NCBI GenBank assembly: GCA_947625055.1
Contig: CANQMT010000004.1
Location: forward strand, 49,010 to 113,009
Source: an uncultured Monoglobus sp.
GTDB taxonomy: Bacteria > Bacillota > Clostridia > Monoglobales > Monoglobaceae
DNA: 64,000 bases
Reading direction: 5' to 3'
Below the pieces are notes generated by a model. The model did no database searches. It was not told the origin of the DNA and saw only the letters and a list, made by a program, of their open reading frames with translations. Shown here one piece after another: positions 1 through 8,392 of the stretch (position 1 is the first letter of the stretch; every line of letters starts with the position of its first letter). A program made the translations under genes and the position numbers.

Positions 1-3000
1 GAACAGCAGCGCGATCGCCGACAGCGCCTTCTCTCCGCCCGAAAGCAGCGTCAGACTCTGGAGCTTCTTGCCCGGCGGCTGCGCCTCGATCTCGATCCCG
101 CTCTCAAGCACATTATCCGGATCGGTCAGCGTGAGTTTCGCGCGTCCGCCGCCGAACAGACTGGCGAACACCTTATTGAAACTCTCATTGATCTTAACGA
201 ACTGCTCCGCAAACTGAGTTTTCATTATGCTCATCATCTCAACGATGATCTTCTTCAGTTCCTTTTTGGATTTGTTGAGATCATCAACCTGCGCGGTCAG
301 GAAATCCGCGCGCTCCTTGACGCTCTTATATTCCTCAATAGCGTCAACGTTTATGCTGCCAAGGTTCCTGATCTGCCTTCTCAAAGTGTTGACGCGCTTG
401 GTCGCCGCCTCAAAATCAAAGTTTTCAAGATCTCTGCCTTGGCGCGCGTCGCTGTATGTCAGCTCGTATTCCTCCCAAAGGCGGTTGATCACGCTTTCAA
501 GCTCGGCGTCCAGGTTCTCATAGCCGGAACGCGCCTTGGCGTGAACATTGGAAAGCTCTATCAGTCTGTCGCGCACATCGTTGACCGCCTCTTGCTGTTT
601 TTTAACGCGGTTTTCCGCCTCTCGGCGTTTTTCCGTCATGCCGCTCAAAGACACGCTCAGTTCTTCAAGGGTCTCGCGATTGGTCTCGGCGCTTTTTTCG
701 AGGCGCTTGATCTCCGCCTCGGTTTCTGCGATATGCTTTTCAAGGCTCCGGATCTCGTCAAGCCGTGCCGCGGTAGAAGAAATGATCTGCGCTTTTTCGT
801 TGTTCACGCTTCTGATCAACTCGTTTGTCTGCTCGATATCCTTTATGACCGAGCTGCGCCTGATCGTCAGATCCAGAAGCGCGCGGCTGAGTTTTTCGTT
901 TTCTCCGCTCAGCTCGGCGTATGACTTTTCACGCTTATCCGCCGCCCTGCTGAGTTCCTCCGTCTCCGCTTCAAGCTTTTCGGCGCTCAGGACGGCCTCG
1001 TCGATCTCGCCTTTTACCGACTCAATATTTTTGTTCAGCTCCTCAAGCTCGGCTGCCATTTTTTCACGGTCGTCGCCGCTCGTCTTGATAACGCTGCTCA
1101 GATGCAGCCGTTCCGAGCTGAGGCGCGCCAGCTCCTCGCCGCATTCCGAGAGGCGCTGGTTGTTTTTCTTTATATCCTCAAGCAGATCAGCAGTCTCGAT
1201 CGACAGTGTGTTTATACTCTTGGTCTGTCCTACAATATCCTTCTCGGCTTTCTTGATCTTTCCGTCAAGTTCGGCTATCTCGCTGACTCTCGACAGCGAG
1301 CCGATGGTTTTCAGCGCGCTGCCGCCGGTCATTGCTCCGCCGGGCTGGACAACGTCTCCGCCCAGCGTGACGATCCTGAACTTATAGCCGCATTTTTTGC
1401 CCATTGCGGCGGCGTTGTCGATATTGTCAACTATCACAACCGGCCCGAGAATATTGCTTACGATCTCGGTATATTTCTCGTCATACTCCACCAATGAATC
1501 AGCCGTGCCGATAAAACCGGGCAGTTTTTCCGCCTTTTTATCATCAAGTCCGCGGGCGCGTATATTGGATATAGGCAGGAACGTCGCTCGTCCAAGCCGT
1601 CTGTCCTTCAAATATTTTATCGCGCGCTTCGCGTCGTCCGCGTCGTCGGTGACTATGTTCTGGGCCGCGCTTCCAAGCGCGGTTTCGATCGCCGTTATGT
1701 ATTTCTTGTCGGTCTTGATGAGCCGGGACAGCGGGCCGTGGATACCTGCGCTGAGCCTGCCGCTTTTAAAGGCGGTCATTACCCCTTTTACGCCGCGGCT
1801 GTAGCCCTCAAGGTCGCGCTCCATATCCTCCAGCATTTTCTTTCTGGAATTCAGCTCTCCGAGTTTTATGGTGCTCCGGTTTTTGTCGTTGATCATTTTC
1901 TGCATCTCGGCGTTTTTCAGCCCGTAGAGCTCGTCCGATTTGTTTGTCTCTTTTTTAAGGCTCTCGCTGTACGCCTCGGATTTCTCGATCTCACCGTCAA
2001 GCTCGACGAGCCGTTCTTTCATCTCTTTTAAGCTCAGGCTCTTGTTTTCGAGCTCGTTTTTTATAACTTCGGCGCGGGACACAAAGCTGTCCAGAAGGAT
2101 CTGCCTGCTCGACACTTCGCTCCGTTTGCTGCCCGCCGCCGCAGTCTTTTCGATTATTTCGGCCCTGAGCTCCTCTATCACGCGGCTCTCCTCGCTGACG
2201 TCAACGCCCGATTTGCGCGATTTTTCCGTGAACTCTTCAACGCTTTTCTCCAGCGCGCCGCTCTGCGAATTCAACGTATCGAGGCTCGATCTGAGCTCCT
2301 CGATCCGTTTGTCCAGCTCCATCGCCCGTTTGTCGCCTTCGCCGATCTCGTTTCTTAAACGGTCGATCGTGCCCTCCGAATGGCTTATCTCATTTTCGGC
2401 CAGACTTATTTTCCCGCGTATCTCGTGCCCCTCGGCGGTAAGAGCCTTTTCGCTCTCGCGTCCCTTTTCGGCGTCCGCGTCGATCTTTTCCATCGCGGCG
2501 TAGAGCGCCTCGACCTTTTTGTCGTTATCGGCGATCTCTCCGCGCATTTTTTCCATCTGGCCCTCATAGATCTCAATATCGGCTCCGAGTTTTTTCATGG
2601 CCTCGCGCTTTTTATCAATACTGATGACCGAGGCGTTGATCTCAAGGTCCTTCATCTCATCGCGCAGGATCAGATATTTTTTCGCCTTCTCCGACTGCCG
2701 TCTGAGGGGCTCGAGCCGCTCCTCAAGCTCGCCGAGGATATCCTCTACTCTCGTTATGTTGTCGGCGGTGCGCTCAAGTTTGCGCTCCGCTTCTATCTTT
2801 CTGTATTTATATTTTGAAATTCCCGACGCTTCCTCAAAGATATGGCGGCGGTCCTCCGACTTGGTGCTCAGAATATTGTCGATCTGGCCCTGACCGATAA
2901 TCGAGTATCCGTCGCGTCCGAGACCCGTGTCCATAAACAGCTCGTGCACGTCCTTTAAGCGGCACAACGTCTTGTTTATGTAATACTCGCTCTCGCCGCT

Positions 3001-3318
3001 GCGGTAAAGGCGGCGCGAAACGCGTATCTCAGGAAAGTCGATATTGAATATTCCGCTCTCGTTGTCAAGGTTCAGGACGACCTCGGCAAAGCCCAAAGCC
3101 TTGCGGCTTTCGGTTCCCGCGAATATTACGTCCTCCATGCGGCTGCCGCGAAGGGACTTTATGCTCTGCTCTCCCATTACCCATCGGATCGCGTCCGAAA
3201 TATTGCTCTTTCCCGAGCCGTTCGGGCCAACTATCGCTGTGATCCCCGAGTTGAAATCCAGATAAATCTTGTCGGCAAAGGACTTAAAGCCCTGCATCTC
3301 AATGCTTTTTAATATCAT
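1..3318 (-). CDS. smc: Chromosome segregation ATPase SMC (3' end cut by the window)
   Basis: This is the structural maintenance of chromosomes ATPase, which with ScpA and ScpB compacts and segregates the nucleoid. The start MILKSIEMQGFKSFADK and the Walker A motif GPNGSGKS at about residues 31-38 are typical SMC head sequences. Long charged coiled coils surround a hinge near residue 650 that carries the glycine-rich GGDVVQPGGAMTGG signature. The ABC signature LLSGGEKALSAIALLF is read at the very edge of the window. About 1106 codons are visible, and the family usually has about 1180-1190, so only the C-terminal Walker B part is missing. The ClpC-like gene lies 39 bp upstream on the same strand, so the two are probably co-transcribed. 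Usual neighbours such as rnc or ftsY are not visible here. Confidence 0.97.
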   Translation of the reverse strand, partial: MILKSIEMQGFKSFADKIYLDFNSGITAIVGPNGSGKSNISDAIRWVMGEQSIKSLRGSRMEDVIFAGTESRKALGFAEVVLNLDNESGIFNIDFPEIRVSRRLYRSGESEYYINKTLCRLKDVHELFMDTGLGRDGYSIIGQGQIDNILSTKSEDRRHIFEEASGISKYKYRKIEAERKLERTADNITRVEDILGELEERLEPLRRQSEKAKKYLILRDEMKDLEINASVISIDKKREAMKKLGADIEIYEGQMEKMRGEIADNDKKVEALYAAMEKIDADAEKGRESEKALTAEGHEIRGKISLAENEISHSEGTIDRLRNEIGEGDKRAMELDKRIEELRSSLDTLNSQSGALEKSVEEFTEKSRKSGVDVSEESRVIEELRAEIIEKTAAAGSKRSEVSSRQILLDSFVSRAEVIKNELENKSLSLKEMKERLVELDGEIEKSEAYSESLKKETNKSDELYGLKNAEMQKMINDKNRSTIKLGELNSRKKMLEDMERDLEGYSRGVKGVMTAFKSGRLSAGIHGPLSRLIKTDKKYITAIETALGSAAQNIVTDDADDAKRAIKYLKDRRLGRATFLPISNIRARGLDDKKAEKLPGFIGTADSLVEYDEKYTEIVSNILGPVVIVDNIDNAAAMGKKCGYKFRIVTLGGDVVQPGGAMTGGSALKTIGSLSRVSEIAELDGKIKKAEKDIVGQTKSINTLSIETADLLEDIKKNNQRLSECGEELARLSSERLHLSSVIKTSGDDREKMAAELEELNKNIESVKGEIDEAVLSAEKLEAETEELSRAADKREKSYAELSGENEKLSRALLDLTIRRSSVIKDIEQTNELIRSVNNEKAQIISSTAARLDEIRSLEKHIAETEAEIKRLEKSAETNRETLEELSVSLSGMTEKRREAENRVKKQQEAVNDVRDRLIELSNVHAKARSGYENLDAELESVINRLWEEYELTYSDARQGRDLENFDFEAATKRVNTLRRQIRNLGSINVDAIEEYKSVKERADFLTAQVDDLNKSKKELKKIIVEMMSIMKTQFAEQFVKINESFNKVFASLFGGGRAKLTLTDPDNVLESGIEIEAQPPGKKLQSLTLLSGGEKALSAIALLF

Positions 3319-3357
3319 GTTTTATTCTCCGAATAAGTATTTTGCCGGAATTGCGCG

Positions 3358-5724
3358 TCAATCCCCGAGAAGCTCCACGCTTATCTTGTCATCGCGCGCG
3401 TCCACCCGCGCGGTCATGCCGTGAACAAGCTTTCCGCCGATAAGCAGCCGCGCCAGCTCATCCTCAATGTTCTTTTCGATATATCTGCGCATGGGACGCG
3501 CGCCGTAAAGCCTGTCGTAAGACTTTTCAACGACCAGCTCCTTCGCGTTTTCCGAAACATCAAGAGTGATCTCTTTTTCGCGGAGCCCCGCGCGGAGATC
3601 GTCGAGCATCAGATCGACAATGTCCACAAGCTCCTCTTTTTTAAGCTCGCTGAAAATGATCACATCGTCAACGCGGTTCAAAAACTCGGGTCTGAACAAC
3701 TGTTTAAGCGCACGCTCGATCTTGATGCGGGTGGCCTCTTCGGCCTCGTTAAAGCCGACTACGTTTGATTTGTTGTCGCTTCCGGCGTTTGAGGTCATTA
3801 TTATTATCGTGTTTTCAAATGACACGACCTTGCCGTGGCTGTCGGTGATCCTGCCGTCGTCGAGAATTTGCAGCAGAATGTTAAACACGTCCTCGTGCGC
3901 TTTCTCGATCTCGTCAAGCAGCACCACGCTGTAAGGCCTGCGGCGGATCTTCTCGGTGAGCTGTCCCGCCTCGTCATATCCGACGTAGCCCGGCGGCGAG
4001 CCGATTATTTTTGAAACCGAATGCTTTTCCATGTATTCAGACATGTCAAGGCGTATCAGCGACTCCTCGCCGTCGAACACCTCGCGCGCGATCTGCTTGG
4101 CGAGCTCGGTCTTTCCGACTCCGGTGGGGCCCACGAAAATAAACGATACCGGCCTGCGCTTCAGGTTTATTCCGGCCCTCTTGCGCCTGATGGCGTTGGC
4201 CGCGCCGCTCACAGCCTCGTCCTGTCCGATAACGCCCTTGTGAAGGCGGTTCTCAAGATCCGTGAGCCGCTCGGACTCATACTCGGTGATGTGCTTCACC
4301 GGAATCTTGGTCCAGTTTTCGATGACCGCCGCGACGTCCTCGGGCTCAAGATATTTCACCGCCGACTTCTCAACCTCGGCGATCTTGGCTTTAAGCTGCA
4401 GTTCATGCACTTTAAGGTCGGCCGCCTCTTGATAATTGTCTGCCTCGGCCGCGGCGTCCTTCTTTGACATTGTTTCCTCAAGCTCGGCGCTCAGCCTCTC
4501 AAGCTCGATAAGCTCGCGGTTATTGAGGTTCACCTTACTGGCCGCCTCGTCGATAACGTCGATCGCCTTGTCGGGGAGAAATCTGTCCTGGATATAGCGC
4601 TCGGAAAGCACCGCCGCGGTTCTTATGATCTCGTCGGTGATCTTCACTCTATGGAAATTCTCGTAATAACTCCTTATTCCCTTCAGTATCTCGATCGTCT
4701 CATCGACCGTGGGCTCGTCGATCATAACGGTCTGGAACCTGCGCTCAAGGGCAGAGTCCTTCTCGATATGCTTTCTGTACTCGTCGATCGTTGTCGCGCC
4801 GATAACCTGGATCTCGCCCTTTGAAAGCGCGGGCTTTAAAATGTTTCCGGCGTTCATGCCGCCCTCGGCGTCTCCGGCGGAGACGATCGTGTGTATCTCG
4901 TCGATCACGAGCACGATATTGCCCGCCCGTTTCACTTCCTCTATAATGTTCTTGAGCCTCGATTCAAACTGGCCGCGGAACTGGGTGCCCGCAATGACCG
5001 AGGTCATATCGAGCAGATATATCTCGGTATTCATCAGCTTGTGCGGGACCTCACCGTTTGATATCTTGAGCGCAAGTCCCTCGGCGATCGCCGTTTTGCC
5101 GACTCCGGGCTCGCCGATCAGGCACGGATTGTTTTTTGTGCGGCGGTTCAGGATCTGGATCGTGCGCTCGATCTCTGTGTCTCTGCCGATAACCGCGTCG
5201 ATCCCGCCCGCCGCGGCCTTGGCGGTAAGGTTCACGCCGTAGGTATCGAGCATGCGGTTCTTTTTTCGCTGCTTTTCCTTAACAGCCTTCCTCGGGCCGC
5301 CGCGGCTGTCGCCATGCGGCTCCTGCCGAGGGCCGCCCATAAAGCTGCCGAACAGGCTGAAAGGGTTCCGCTGCCGGCTTCGGCTCATCGGCTCGTCGCC
5401 GCTTTTGTCATCGTCCGGCTCTTCCTCGGCCGCCTCCATCGAAACTATGTCCGCGTCGCCGCTGAGCTCCTGACGAAGCATATTTATGCTGTCGCCGATG
5501 TCAAAATCGTCGCCCATTTCGTCGAGCACGTTTTTCATCTCACCGTTGAGACGGTCCATTTCCTCTGCGTCTATTCCCATTTTGCTCAGGATATTATCTA
5601 TCGGGCCAAGGTTAAGCTCCTTCGCACAGGACAGACAATAGCCCTCGTTGCGCTGGGAACCGTCCGGGCTGATTTTTGATATAAAAACAACAGCAATATT
5701 TTTATGGCATCTGCAGCAAAGCAT
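3358..5724 (-). CDS. clpC: ClpC-like AAA+ unfoldase with N-terminal zinc finger
   Basis: This is a two-AAA-domain Hsp100 ATPase of the ClpC type that should unfold substrates for the ClpP protease. The first AAA domain has Walker A GEPGVGKT (about residue 205) and Walker B VIDEIH. A UVR-like helical insert (NYQEAADLKVHELQLKAKI) lies between the domains. The second AAA domain has GPTGVGKT (about residue 530) and the family motif GSPPGYVGYDEAGQL. The usual Clp_N double repeat is absent. Residues 1-35 instead hold a CxxC...CxxC zinc finger (C3, C6, C30, C33) like that of McsA, followed by an acidic, probably disordered linker. I chose the ATG at 5724 because GGAGGGG lies at good spacing before it; a start 7 codons upstream is possible but lacks this site. 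It is first in an operon with smc. Confidence 0.9.
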   Translation of the reverse strand: MLCCRCHKNIAVVFISKISPDGSQRNEGYCLSCAKELNLGPIDNILSKMGIDAEEMDRLNGEMKNVLDEMGDDFDIGDSINMLRQELSGDADIVSMEAAEEEPDDDKSGDEPMSRSRQRNPFSLFGSFMGGPRQEPHGDSRGGPRKAVKEKQRKKNRMLDTYGVNLTAKAAAGGIDAVIGRDTEIERTIQILNRRTKNNPCLIGEPGVGKTAIAEGLALKISNGEVPHKLMNTEIYLLDMTSVIAGTQFRGQFESRLKNIIEEVKRAGNIVLVIDEIHTIVSAGDAEGGMNAGNILKPALSKGEIQVIGATTIDEYRKHIEKDSALERRFQTVMIDEPTVDETIEILKGIRSYYENFHRVKITDEIIRTAAVLSERYIQDRFLPDKAIDVIDEAASKVNLNNRELIELERLSAELEETMSKKDAAAEADNYQEAADLKVHELQLKAKIAEVEKSAVKYLEPEDVAAVIENWTKIPVKHITEYESERLTDLENRLHKGVIGQDEAVSGAANAIRRKRAGINLKRRPVSFIFVGPTGVGKTELAKQIAREVFDGEESLIRLDMSEYMEKHSVSKIIGSPPGYVGYDEAGQLTEKIRRRPYSVVLLDEIEKAHEDVFNILLQILDDGRITDSHGKVVSFENTIIIMTSNAGSDNKSNVVGFNEAEEATRIKIERALKQLFRPEFLNRVDDVIIFSELKKEELVDIVDLMLDDLRAGLREKEITLDVSENAKELVVEKSYDRLYGARPMRRYIEKNIEDELARLLIGGKLVHGMTARVDARDDKISVELLGD

Positions 5725-5756
5725 TATACCCCTCCTATTTGCCAATATATTTATAA

Positions 5757-5785
5757 ATTATATCACAACAAAAAATTTTTCGCAA
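5757..5785 (-). promoter_or_regulatory. Promoter of the clpC-smc operon
   Basis: On the minus strand, TTGCGA and TATAAT are separated by 17 bp, about 35 bp upstream of the chosen clpC start. No CtsR-like operator was recognised next to it. Confidence 0.6.
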
Positions 5786-5845
5786 CAATAATATCAATAA
5801 AGTTTTTGCCATTCTGTAAATTTTGTAAAATTATAATATGTAATC

Positions 5846-5874
5846 TTGAACTTTTTTCTGATTTGTGGTATAAT
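5846..5874 (+). promoter_or_regulatory. Promoter of the MocR-like regulator gene
   Basis: TTGAAC and TATAAT are separated by 17 bp and lie about 50 bp before the start codon. The promoter diverges from the clpC promoter across a short AT-rich spacer. Confidence 0.65.
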
Positions 5875-5922
5875 TATTATGTATTTGCGGGTAAATGTTA
5901 TATGAATACGGAGATGGATTTT

Positions 5923-7314
5923 ATGTCAGTTTACAGCTTTATTGCCAAAGACAACGGAATACCGGTCTACCGTCAGCTCCAGCAGGAGCTGACCCGGGAT
6001 ATCAGATCCGGAAAATACGACAACATGCAAAGACTCCCCTCGCGCCGCAGACTGGCGCGGGAGCTGGGGCTCAGCACCACCACGATAAACAACGCGTATC
6101 AGGCCTTGGTCGACGACGGTCTTGCGATCACCGTGGACAGAAGCGGATTCTATGTCAAAGCGGGCGACCCGGGTTTTGAGACATACGACGATATCACGTG
6201 GGAAGGCGCGTCCGACTACAAATACAGCTTCAGCTATAACGAGTGCGAAAGCGCCGCGCTCAAGGAATATTTCGCGAAGCCCTTAGGAAAATATATGCTT
6301 AACTCACACGGAGATACCCCGGCGCTTTTCGGCCACGGCAACAAGAGGGGCGAAAGCGCGTTTCGGATTTCACTGTCGCGGTTTTTGAGCGAGACCCGCG
6401 GCATCGACTGCACGATAAGCGACATAATCGTGGGAGCGGGCATCCAATATCTTCTGACGGTCATTGTCATGATCTTGGGCCGCGACCGCGTCTACGGGTT
6501 TGAGAACCCTACCGACTACAAAATGTACGTGTGGCTCAAAAACCTTGGCGCGGATATCAGACTTTTGAACATTTCCGCCGGGAAGCCGGTTACTCCCGCC
6601 GCCATTGACGAGGCCGGAATAGACGTTATGTTTCTCATGCCCGAAAATCAACTGCCGACCGGTCGCAGAATGGAGTTTAAAGAGCGCCGCGCGCTTGCGG
6701 ATTGGTGCGCGTCCGGGACCGGCAAGTATGTGATAGAAGTCGGCACCGACGGCAATCTCAACTACGCCGGCAACAAAATAAGCACTATATACACGCTCTC
6801 AGGCGGAACGAACGTCATTCATATCGAAAGTTTTGAACACACCCTGTCGCCCAATGTTAAAACGGCCTATATGGTCCTGCCGCCCGAAAGCATGGACTCG
6901 GTCATAAAGCGTCTGGAAATGTATTCTCCGGCGATCACGGTATGCGAGCAGCTTATTTACTCAAACCTGATAAACGATGGCCACATGAGGCGGCTGATCT
7001 CAAAAAACAATAAAATAATGAAAGAAAAGCGCGCTTTTCTTATATCGGGCCTCAAAAACTCAAAAATAGGCAGCAGGTTCACCGCGCTCAACAGCGACAC
7101 CGGAATGAACTTTTTGGGCCTGATAAACAGCGACAAAAGCGGCCCCGAACTGACCCGCGCCGCATATGATGAGGGCGTCAAGATTTTTGACATGAGCAAA
7201 TTTTTACTTACGCCAAACCCCGACATTGAGCGCGGCGCGTTTGTTTTCGGCTACGCCGGCCTGACCCTCGCCGAGATCGAAGACGCGATAAAAAAACTCG
7301 AAAAAATCTGGTGA
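5923..7314 (+). CDS. MocR/GabR-type GntR regulator with degenerate aminotransferase domain
   Basis: Residues 1-75 form a GntR winged helix (SVYSFIAKDNGIPVYRQLQQ, PSRRRLARELGLSTTTINNAY). The rest is a class I aminotransferase fold, as in MocR proteins such as GabR and PdxR. The normal pyridoxal-phosphate lysine sits in FSKTL; here the aligned stretch reads SFEHTLSP, with His at residue 306. The usual EDDY motif reads EVGT, and the phosphate-contacting arginine after P-x-L is lysine (SPNVKTAY). The protein therefore probably cannot form the cofactor Schiff base. The ATG at 5923 is preceded by GGAG nine bases away; ATGs at 5902 and 5914 are less well placed. It is a single gene with its own promoter. 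Its ligand and target genes cannot be read from the sequence. Confidence 0.85.
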   Translation: MSVYSFIAKDNGIPVYRQLQQELTRDIRSGKYDNMQRLPSRRRLARELGLSTTTINNAYQALVDDGLAITVDRSGFYVKAGDPGFETYDDITWEGASDYKYSFSYNECESAALKEYFAKPLGKYMLNSHGDTPALFGHGNKRGESAFRISLSRFLSETRGIDCTISDIIVGAGIQYLLTVIVMILGRDRVYGFENPTDYKMYVWLKNLGADIRLLNISAGKPVTPAAIDEAGIDVMFLMPENQLPTGRRMEFKERRALADWCASGTGKYVIEVGTDGNLNYAGNKISTIYTLSGGTNVIHIESFEHTLSPNVKTAYMVLPPESMDSVIKRLEMYSPAITVCEQLIYSNLINDGHMRRLISKNNKIMKEKRAFLISGLKNSKIGSRFTALNSDTGMNFLGLINSDKSGPELTRAAYDEGVKIFDMSKFLLTPNPDIERGAFVFGYAGLTLAEIEDAIKKLEKIW

Positions 7315-7349
7315 TACATTCTCATAACAAAGGGGATCGAATAATAATC

Positions 7350-7378
7350 TTGACAAAGAAAAATGCTAATGCTATACT
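7350..7378 (+). promoter_or_regulatory. Consensus promoter for the small gene pair
   Basis: A perfect TTGACA and a TATACT are spaced by 17 bp, 45 bp upstream of the start at 7424. Confidence 0.75.
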
Positions 7379-7423
7379 GAAAACAGCGGTAGTACATCGC
7401 CATAAATCACGGAGGTGACGGCT

Positions 7424-7693
7424 ATGATGTATCCATTTATGACACTGAGCGACAACACGGAAATCGTTCATTCCGAATTGCTGCCTGATGAAAAAGTAAA
7501 AGTATATATCGAAAAACCTATATATAACGGATTCAAATCCGCGGAATGTTATATTCCCGGATATGACTGGAAAAACATAGACGGCTTCACTAAAGATGAA
7601 TTAAAATATTACGATGAGTTAATTCATTCCGTATCACATGTGATACTTGAATTATCCAGAGAAGGTGGAATTGACAATGCCGCAAATTTTTAG
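7424..7693 (+). CDS. Small hypothetical protein paired with a DUF4160 gene
   Basis: This encodes an acidic, soluble protein of about 89 residues (MMYPFMTLSDNTEIVHSELL) with no family I can name firmly. A strong GGAGGT lies 7 bases before the ATG, and a consensus promoter lies just upstream. Its end overlaps the start of the DUF4160 gene by 17 bp, so the two are translationally coupled. DUF4160 genes are often found next to DUF2442 genes, but this protein does not look like DUF2442. The layout resembles a toxin-antitoxin-like pair, which is only an inference. Confidence 0.7.
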   Translation: MMYPFMTLSDNTEIVHSELLPDEKVKVYIEKPIYNGFKSAECYIPGYDWKNIDGFTKDELKYYDELIHSVSHVILELSREGGIDNAANF

Positions 7694-7955
7694 GATCGGC
7701 TCTTACCTGATATATTTTGGGGCTGATGAAAACGATCCTTTGGAACCTATCCATGTTCATGTATCTCGTGGAGTTCCTTCCGGTAATTCCACTAAAATCT
7801 GGATAACCAAAAGCGGTCATTGCCTTGTTGCGAATAATAATTCGCACATCTCAAAGAAAACTTTGAACTATATAATTAAAATAATCGAGGCCCGTCACAT
7901 TGAGATTGTAAGCAAATGGAATGATTTTTTTGGAAAAATCACTTACTATTGTTGA
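7677..7955 (+). CDS. DUF4160 family protein
   Basis: The 92-residue product has the DUF4160 pattern: an early PQIFRIGSYLIYFGADE stretch and then HVHVSRG, followed by an IWI beta segment and a C-terminal helix ending near IVSKWNDFFG. The family function is unknown; many members sit in two-gene modules with a small partner, as here. The start at 7677 follows AAGGTGG and lies inside the preceding gene, so expression is probably coupled. HPt and HD-GYP genes follow on the same strand, 30 bp downstream, and have their own ribosome binding sites. Confidence 0.75.
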   Translation: MPQIFRIGSYLIYFGADENDPLEPIHVHVSRGVPSGNSTKIWITKSGHCLVANNNSHISKKTLNYIIKIIEARHIEIVSKWNDFFGKITYYC

Positions 7956-7985
7956 TAAACAAAACAATTACAAGGAGAATTAAAA

Positions 7986-8339
7986 ATGATTACTGTTGCG
8001 GAGGCATACTCGGAACTTAACGAAAATTACGATGCGGTGCTGAGCCGTCTTATGGGCAAGGAAAACCTTGTGATAAAATACCTCACCATGTTTAAAAACG
8101 ACGCCACATACGACGCCCTGACAAACGCAGTCAGCGCCGGCAGCGCCGAGGACGCGCTTCGCGCTGCGCACTCCTTAAAAGGCATGTGCTTTAACCTCGG
8201 TCTTATCAGCCTCGGCACCGTGTGCTCGGATCTGGTAGACGCGGTCCGCGGCGGCGAGTATGACCTGGATCAGCTTTACGCTCCGATCAAGAGCGAATAC
8301 GAGAAAACGGCGGAGGTGCTCGGCAGATGCCTTGATTAG
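7986..8339 (+). CDS. Histidine phosphotransfer (HPt) protein
   Basis: This is a stand-alone 117-residue HPt protein. The motif AAHSLKGMCFNLGL contains the phosphorylatable histidine and the glycine-rich turn expected of the four-helix HPt fold. Such proteins relay phosphate between a hybrid histidine kinase and response regulators. AAGGAG precedes the ATG. The next gene encodes a receiver-HD-GYP protein, so this HPt is a likely phosphodonor for it. No histidine kinase gene is adjacent, so the upstream kinase must be encoded elsewhere. Confidence 0.88.
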   Translation: MITVAEAYSELNENYDAVLSRLMGKENLVIKYLTMFKNDATYDALTNAVSAGSAEDALRAAHSLKGMCFNLGLISLGTVCSDLVDAVRGGEYDLDQLYAPIKSEYEKTAEVLGRCLD

Positions 8340-8392
8340 CGCTTCGCCGCCCCATAACACAACGACTGCTACATTTTGACCGGAGGAATAAT

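Noticed and set aside
227..3265. Several open frames of 70-280 codons on the plus strand across the first 3.3 kb
   Set aside because: They are antisense shadows of smc, whose coiled-coil codon use leaves long open frames on the other strand; they show Ser/Arg/Leu-rich low-complexity sequence and no family motif.
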